Notes under the pieces: model-generated
Database searches by the model: none
What the model saw: only the letters and a program-made list of their open reading frames with translations
Told to the model about the DNA's origin: nothing
Shown here: one piece after another, positions 5,761 through 5,784 of the stretch
How positions within the stretch are numbered: position 1 is the first letter of the stretch
Layout: every line of letters starts with the position of its first letter
Assembly: GCA_001800495.1 (NCBI GenBank)
Contig: MGVM01000165.1
Location: 1 to 5,784, forward strand
Direction: 5' to 3'
DNA from: Elusimicrobia bacterium RIFOXYB2_FULL_48_7
GTDB lineage: Bacteria; Elusimicrobiota; Endomicrobiia; CG1-02-37-114; XYA2-FULL-39-19
Length of the DNA stretch: 5,784 bases
Made by a program: the position numbers and the translations under genes

Positions 5761-5784
5761 TTGAGGGCGAACGCGATCATGTAC
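5761..5784 (+). CDS. Possible first codons of a following gene (cut by right edge)
   Basis: After the ferredoxin stop the sequence reads without a terminator into an open frame containing TTG at 5761 and ATG at 5779 (M-Y, then the window ends). GAGGG at 5763-5767 is a Shine-Dalgarno-like site 11 bases before the ATG, which is rather long. For the TTG, AAAAGG at 5746-5751 would be nine bases away. A UPF0280/COG2122 gene is a frequent third member of DUF39/NIL-ferredoxin clusters and, as I recall, often begins M-Y. With only two codons after the ATG this is a guess about the neighbour, not an identification. Confidence 0.25.

Noticed and set aside
5310..5780. Minus-strand open frame of 156 codons opposite the ferredoxin gene
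   Set aside because: The plus strand encodes an unmistakable NIL plus two 4Fe-4S protein. The antisense translation has no recognisable feature.

Overview
The window holds six substantial genes, all on the + strand, plus the possible first codons of a seventh at the right edge. They concern sulfur release, transport and assimilation. The organism looks like an anaerobic bacterium of intermediate GC content. The oxygen-sensitive radical SAM sulfatase activator and the ferredoxin-linked homocysteine pathway (otherwise known mainly from methanogens and anaerobic bacteria) both point to anaerobiosis. The near-consensus -35/-10 promoter, strong Shine-Dalgarno sites and Rrf2 regulator point to Bacteria. 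Desulfobacterota, Omnitrophota, Elusimicrobiota or a similar group would fit, but the sequence alone does not decide.

Region 1 (1-2595) is a tightly coupled run of three genes. It contains the C-terminal part of a sulfatase cut by the left edge, an anaerobic sulfatase-maturating enzyme (anSME), and a TauE/SafE-family membrane transporter. Each junction is a 4-base start/stop overlap (GTGA, then ATGA). The anSME should install the formylglycine that the sulfatase needs. The transporter plausibly moves sulfate, sulfite or a related anion.

Region 2 (2596-2684) is the only real intergenic space in the window. It carries a near-perfect sigma70-type promoter (TTGACA, 17 bases, TGcTATAAC), an imperfect inverted repeat over the predicted transcription start, and a 13-base perfect palindrome just before the Shine-Dalgarno site.

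Region 3 (2685-5741) is a second operon: an Rrf2-family regulator with three clustered cysteines, cysteine synthase (cysK), a DUF39/COG1900 homocysteine-forming sulfurtransferase, and its NIL-domain/2[4Fe-4S] ferredoxin partner. Gaps are 12-15 bases and each downstream gene has a good Shine-Dalgarno site. Together the operon would turn sulfide into cysteine (from O-acetylserine) and into homocysteine (from aspartate semialdehyde), probably under feedback from the Rrf2 regulator. The last bases may begin a further gene of the same operon.

The individual families are known. The most interesting points are the arrangement (both routes of sulfide fixation under one probably Fe-S-sensing regulator, next to a sulfate-ester scavenging unit) and the unexplained palindromes in the control region.
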